In this document: positions 5,965 through 8,950 of the stretch, in pieces | How the letters are laid out: each line of letters opens with the position of its first letter | Numbering within the stretch: position 1 is the stretch's first letter | Assembly (NCBI GenBank): GCA_031281895.1 | Contig: JAITET010000040.1 | Coordinates: 1-8,950, forward strand | Origin: Puniceicoccales bacterium | GTDB taxonomy: Bacteria > Verrucomicrobiota > Verrucomicrobiia > Opitutales > JAIRKQ01 | Direction: 5' to 3' | Length of the DNA stretch: 8,950 nucleotides | Notes under the pieces: generated by a model | What the model was told of the DNA's origin: nothing | What the model saw: the letters and a program-made list of their open reading frames with translations, nothing else | Database searches by the model: none | Translations under genes and position numbers: made by a program

Positions 5965-8673
5965 CTATCCCATTGTTGATAAAATTTTGCGTAGCTCATC
6001 TCGTTTGATGGTGTTTTCCCGTAACATTCTTTTGGTTCCCTCAATAATATGTGCAGGAGCACGGCTGAAAAATTCCTTATTTGATAATTGTATTTCGTTT
6101 AATCTTATCAGTTTGGAAAGTTTTTCAATTTCCCAGGTAAGTTTCTTTTTTTCCTCAACGGAATTAATCCTTTCCACATGGAGATAAACTGTCCCTAGGG
6201 GTGTTTGAACGGATGAAAATTGAAGAATTTCACTGGTAAAATCTATTTTTTCCATGCCAACAAGCTTTTGTAATTTAGGGATATAACCATCTAAAACCCT
6301 CCTTGCTGTTTCATTTTTTGGACAAATCAACAGAGACGTACGCTCTTTTAACTCCTGGGATTGTGAAATTAATCGCCGGGATAGATTTAAAAACTCTTTG
6401 AGTTTGGCAACCACGTCGGTGGAAGTTTCATCCAAGCCAAGAATGCTAAATGCCAACCGTAGATCCTTCGACGTTTCACAGTAAACGTTTTGCATACTGT
6501 GTTGGTCAGATTCGCCCATATTCCATAGTTCATCGGTAATAAATGGAATAAATGGGTTTAAAAGAAGTAGCAACTGTCGCATGACGATGTCATGGACCGC
6601 TGATACCGTCTTATTTCCTCCTTTTAATCTGGCTTTGGAAGCTTCGACATACCAACTACAATATTCATTCCAAAAAAATGAACTTATGGAATTTACGGCA
6701 GCATTGATTTCAAAGCGTTCCACTTGTTCCTCGAATGTGCTGCAAAATTTTATCAAATTTAACAAAATCGCATGATCATCTATGTCCAGGTCTTTAACTG
6801 AAATTCCTGCAACTATGTTGGCCAAGGATATTTTAGTGTATGGTCGATACGTACGATTTATCCGGCTGAAGCGAAATGCGTTCCATAATTTGTTGCAAAA
6901 ATTTCTCCCAAGTTTCAAATTGTCCTCGTTGAAAATCAAATCCTGGCCGCTGACAGCACTTAATAAAATTCCAAATCGCAAGCCATCGGCACCGTATTTG
7001 GCGATCAGGTCCAATGGTTCCGGTGAATTCCCCAGGCTTTTGGACATTTTACGCCCAATTTTATCCCGTATAATCCCTGTAAAATATACACTTTTAAAAG
7101 GAATGCGTTCCTTGATCTCTTCGCTATTCAGGGATTTTTTCTTGGGGCCAATGAATTCCAGGCCGGCGATGATCATTCGGGCAACCCAAAAGAATATGAT
7201 ATCGGGACCAGTTACTAGAATACTAGTTGGATAAAAATATTGGAAATGTTCTTTGCCCATTTTTTCTCGATCTGGCCATCCGAAAACGCCAAATGGCCAT
7301 ATCCATGATGATGCCCAGGTATCCAAAACATCTTCGTCCTGTTCCCAGTTTTCAACGTCCGATGGGCCATCAACGGAAACATGCCAATTGTTGCTGTCAC
7401 TACGGGCGGAATTCTTTTTGTACCAAACAGGAATACGATGGCCCCACCAAAGTTGGCGACTAATGCACCAATCTTGGATGTTATCCAACCAGTGTAAATA
7501 GGTTTTCTCCCAATGTTTTGGATAGAATTTTATAAATCCTTCCGAAACCGCACGTTTCGCCTCATCAATCTTTGGATATTTTAAAAACCACTGTTCGGAA
7601 AGTCTTGGTTCAATGGGCACGTCTCCCCGTTCGGAAAATCCAATGTTATTTTCATATTCCTCTATTTTTGTCAATGTGCCAATCGCTTGCAATTTTTCCA
7701 CCGTTTTTTCACGGGCAGTAAATCTATCCAAACCAGCGAATTCACGACCGGCTAGAGCATTTAAAGTTCCATCGGCATTTAAAATATCAATTATTGGTAA
7801 ATTGTGCCGTTGGCCAATTGCTAGGTCGACAGAATCATGGGCAGGTGTAATTTTCAAAGCTCCGGTTCCAAAATCTCGAACGACGGCATCATCCGCAATG
7901 ATTGGAATTTCTGCCTCATTCAATGGGCGCTTGCAGTGCAATCCGACCAAGTTTTTATAGCGTTCATCTCCCGGATTAACGGCAACTGCCACATCTCCCA
8001 TGATTGTTTCCGGGCGTGTGGTAGAAATTTCAATGAACGCCCCTGGACGTTCCATAATTTCATAGCGAACATAATACAACTTACTTTTTTGTGGTTTCAT
8101 GATGACTTCTTCATCACTTAGAGCCGTTAGTGTTTTAGGGCACCAGTTTACCATCCGTTTTCCCCGGTAAATATATCCGCGTTCATATAGTTCAACGAAG
8201 GCTGTCAATACCCCCCGACTGTAACTTGCATCAAGAGTATAAACTTGGTTTTTGAAATCGCAGGAAACGCCAAAGCTTTTCAGTTGTGACAAAATGATTC
8301 CACCATGCTTATCACGCCAAGCTTTGGCGTGCTCTAAAAACTTATCACGTCCGATTTCTCTAGGAGAGATAGCCTTTTCTATCAATTCCTTTTCAACTTT
8401 TATTTGCAGGGAAATTCCTGCATGGTCTGTGCCAGGAATCCAGGTGGCACATTTGTTACAATGTCTAGCTTGCCGTACGAATACATCCTGTAGAGTTTGA
8501 TTGAGCAAATGGCCCATGTGTAGCACTCCCGTCACATTCGGCGGAGGCATCAAAATACAAAATGACTCCTTCGTATCATCCACTGTTTTGTCAAAGCAGC
8601 AATCATTCAACCATTTGGATGTCCATTTCTCTTCCACTTGCTCAGGAACAAAAACCTTATCTAATACTTCCAT
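5965..8673 (-). CDS. valS: valine--tRNA ligase
   Basis: Complete ValRS of 902 residues, within the usual bacterial range, which charges tRNA-Val in the cytoplasm. The class I catalytic core has PPPNVTGVLHMGH (HIGH box, 52-55) and KMSKS (542-546). The inserted editing domain that removes mischarged threonine shows STTRPETIMGD (217-226) and GTGALKITPAHD (269-280). Further family markers are RLSEQWF, DWCISRQLWWGHRIPVW, DVLDTWASSW, and the anticodon-binding region with WNEYCSWYVEASK and NPFIPFITDELW. A charged C-terminal coiled-coil arm (about 830-900) closes the protein. One oddity is GTDHAGISLQ (81-90), where nearly all ValRS read GTDHAGIATQ. The start is the ATG at 8673; no clear ribosome binding site precedes it. 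The gene faces away from the edge transposase and converges on the upstream cluster. Confidence 0.97.
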   Translation of the reverse strand: MEVLDKVFVPEQVEEKWTSKWLNDCCFDKTVDDTKESFCILMPPPNVTGVLHMGHLLNQTLQDVFVRQARHCNKCATWIPGTDHAGISLQIKVEKELIEKAISPREIGRDKFLEHAKAWRDKHGGIILSQLKSFGVSCDFKNQVYTLDASYSRGVLTAFVELYERGYIYRGKRMVNWCPKTLTALSDEEVIMKPQKSKLYYVRYEIMERPGAFIEISTTRPETIMGDVAVAVNPGDERYKNLVGLHCKRPLNEAEIPIIADDAVVRDFGTGALKITPAHDSVDLAIGQRHNLPIIDILNADGTLNALAGREFAGLDRFTAREKTVEKLQAIGTLTKIEEYENNIGFSERGDVPIEPRLSEQWFLKYPKIDEAKRAVSEGFIKFYPKHWEKTYLHWLDNIQDWCISRQLWWGHRIPVWYKKNSARSDSNNWHVSVDGPSDVENWEQDEDVLDTWASSWIWPFGVFGWPDREKMGKEHFQYFYPTSILVTGPDIIFFWVARMIIAGLEFIGPKKKSLNSEEIKERIPFKSVYFTGIIRDKIGRKMSKSLGNSPEPLDLIAKYGADGLRFGILLSAVSGQDLIFNEDNLKLGRNFCNKLWNAFRFSRINRTYRPYTKISLANIVAGISVKDLDIDDHAILLNLIKFCSTFEEQVERFEINAAVNSISSFFWNEYCSWYVEASKARLKGGNKTVSAVHDIVMRQLLLLLNPFIPFITDELWNMGESDQHSMQNVYCETSKDLRLAFSILGLDETSTDVVAKLKEFLNLSRRLISQSQELKERTSLLICPKNETARRVLDGYIPKLQKLVGMEKIDFTSEILQFSSVQTPLGTVYLHVERINSVEEKKKLTWEIEKLSKLIRLNEIQLSNKEFFSRAPAHIIEGTKRMLRENTIKRDELRKILSTMG

Positions 8674-8715
8674 TGGCCCGATAGGAAAGATTTTTTAGTA
8701 GAAAAGTCGAGTGTG

Positions 8716-8744
8716 AATATCCCTCTTTTATCTCCCTTTTCCAA
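8716..8744 (-). promoter_or_regulatory. candidate promoter for valS
   Basis: On the minus strand, TTGGAA (8744-8739) and GATATT (8721-8716) are 17 bases apart. Each matches the sigma-70 consensus at four of six positions. The transcript would start near 8709 and have a leader of about 35 bases, too short for a T-box regulator. Chance matches are possible in this A+T-rich stretch. Confidence 0.35.
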
Positions 8745-8805
8745 GACCACGAACCGTAAAAATCACGCGAATCTCAAAATAAAAAAGAGAAAAGGAAAGG
8801 AAAAA

Positions 8806-8841
8806 TCTTAGGGAAGATGGATGAACAAAACAACCCTAAGA
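8806..8841 (+). promoter_or_regulatory. inverted repeat enclosing the transposase start codon
   Basis: TCTTAGGG (8806-8813) and CCCTAAGA (8834-8841) are perfect eight-base arms around a 20-base loop. The loop contains the ATG at 8821, and the left arm overlaps the likely Shine-Dalgarno sequence GGGAAG (8811-8816). Folding in the message would hide the ribosome binding site, a known way for insertion sequences to keep transposase production low. The structure is read directly from the sequence; its role is inferred. Confidence 0.45.
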
Positions 8842-8950
8842 CTAACAAGGCTTTTTGTGACCGTAGACGATCTTTGCAAGAAAAAAAAGATAGAACAAAA
8901 GGAAAGGAGAGGACGGAAAGGTGGGTTATGGGTGAGTGAAATTTTGGCCA
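8807..8950 (+). mobile_element. left part of a probable IS982-family insertion sequence
   Basis: The only basis is the transposase-like frame beginning at 8821. The left terminal repeat and target duplication could not be placed because the right end lies outside the window. The true left end is probably between about 8700 and 8807, in the A+T-rich stretch between the valS start and the transposase. The start given here is therefore a minimum extent. Confidence 0.35.
8821..8950 (+). CDS. probable IS982-family transposase, N-terminal fragment cut by the window edge
   Basis: The frame runs 43 codons from the ATG at 8821 to the window end without a stop. A TAG at 8809-8811 closes it upstream, so this ATG is the first available start, with GGGAAG four bases before it. 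The residues LTRLFVTVDDLC followed by a basic stretch and RKGGLWVSEILA fit the beginning of IS982 transposases, which usually read L..IF...DDFC and then R.R...LS.SEI. The DDE catalytic residues would lie further on, outside the window. A run of eight A residues at 8881-8888 is a possible slippage site. The family call rests on this short N-terminal match and is from memory, so another IS family or a chance frame remains possible. Confidence 0.55.
   Translation, partial: MNKTTLRLTRLFVTVDDLCKKKKIEQKERRGRKGGLWVSEILA

Noticed and set aside
6782..7234. 150-codon open frame on the plus strand inside valS, with several smaller ones
   Set aside because: These lie antisense to an intact, fully recognisable ValRS and show no family features or ribosome sites; they are by-products of the valS codon pattern.
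8790..8908. Twelve-base direct repeat AAAAGGAAAGGA at 8790-8801 and 8897-8908
   Set aside because: Both copies lie in purine-rich low-complexity sequence, so the match is expected by composition; it does not look like a target duplication.
8817..8942. Short plus-strand frame starting at the ATG four bases before the transposase ATG (MDEQNNPK...)
   Set aside because: It is a highly charged low-complexity peptide of about 41 residues; the other frame, from 8821, gives a transposase-like sequence and stays open to the window edge.
1..8950. CRISPR arrays, rRNA genes, toxin-antitoxin pairs or known defence systems
   Set aside because: No regularly spaced identical repeats, no rRNA sequence and no small paired genes of such types were seen anywhere in the window.

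Overview
The window comes from a Gram-negative bacterium of moderate-to-low G+C content. LpxB (lipid A synthesis) implies an outer membrane with lipopolysaccharide. The ValRS and LpxB sequences (the stretch around KMSKSLGNSPEPLDL in ValRS, the ISPQIWAW and YLGIANILL stretches in LpxB) look to me most like Verrucomicrobiota, perhaps an Opitutales/Puniceicoccales-type lineage. That is recall of family patterns, not a search. Several signs fit a host-associated or decaying genome: a frame-broken repeat gene, a lipid A enzyme with a substituted key residue, an insertion-sequence gene at the right edge, and few recognisable Shine-Dalgarno sites. None of these proves it.

Layout. 1-66 (minus): the 5' part of a tRNA-Leu(GAG), cut by the window edge. 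67-372: a 306-base stretch with no convincing gene, but with a TATAAT box, a G+C-richer block (about 200-290) that can form a nested hairpin, and a candidate promoter just upstream of the next gene. 373-1582 (plus): an unrecognised gene made of tandem proline-rich repeats followed by a roughly 200-residue C-terminal region, split into two overlapping frames by one extra A in a poly-A tract. 1628-2824: lpxB. 2836-3657: a DUF58/VWA protein. 3728-5011: an MFS transporter. 4992-5876: a membrane-anchored FkbM-type methyltransferase. 5877-5964: a convergent gap without a clear terminator. 5965-8673 (minus): complete valS. 8674-8820: the valS upstream region with a candidate promoter on the minus strand. 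8821-8950 (plus): the first 43 codons of a probable IS982-family transposase, whose start lies in an 8-bp inverted repeat.

How the genes relate. The plus-strand genes from 373 to 5876 are close together (gaps of 45, 11 and 70 bases, then a 20-base overlap) and could be co-transcribed. lpxB, the FkbM methyltransferase and possibly DUF58 suggest an envelope theme, but DUF58 lacks its usual MoxR ATPase partner here and the transporter substrate is unknown. The most noteworthy items are the frame-broken repeat gene with its nested 12-base and about 216-237-base repeats, the Glu-to-Lys change in the LpxB SGTxxLE motif, and the edge transposase with its start-codon hairpin. I do not see a clearly defined new multi-gene system.
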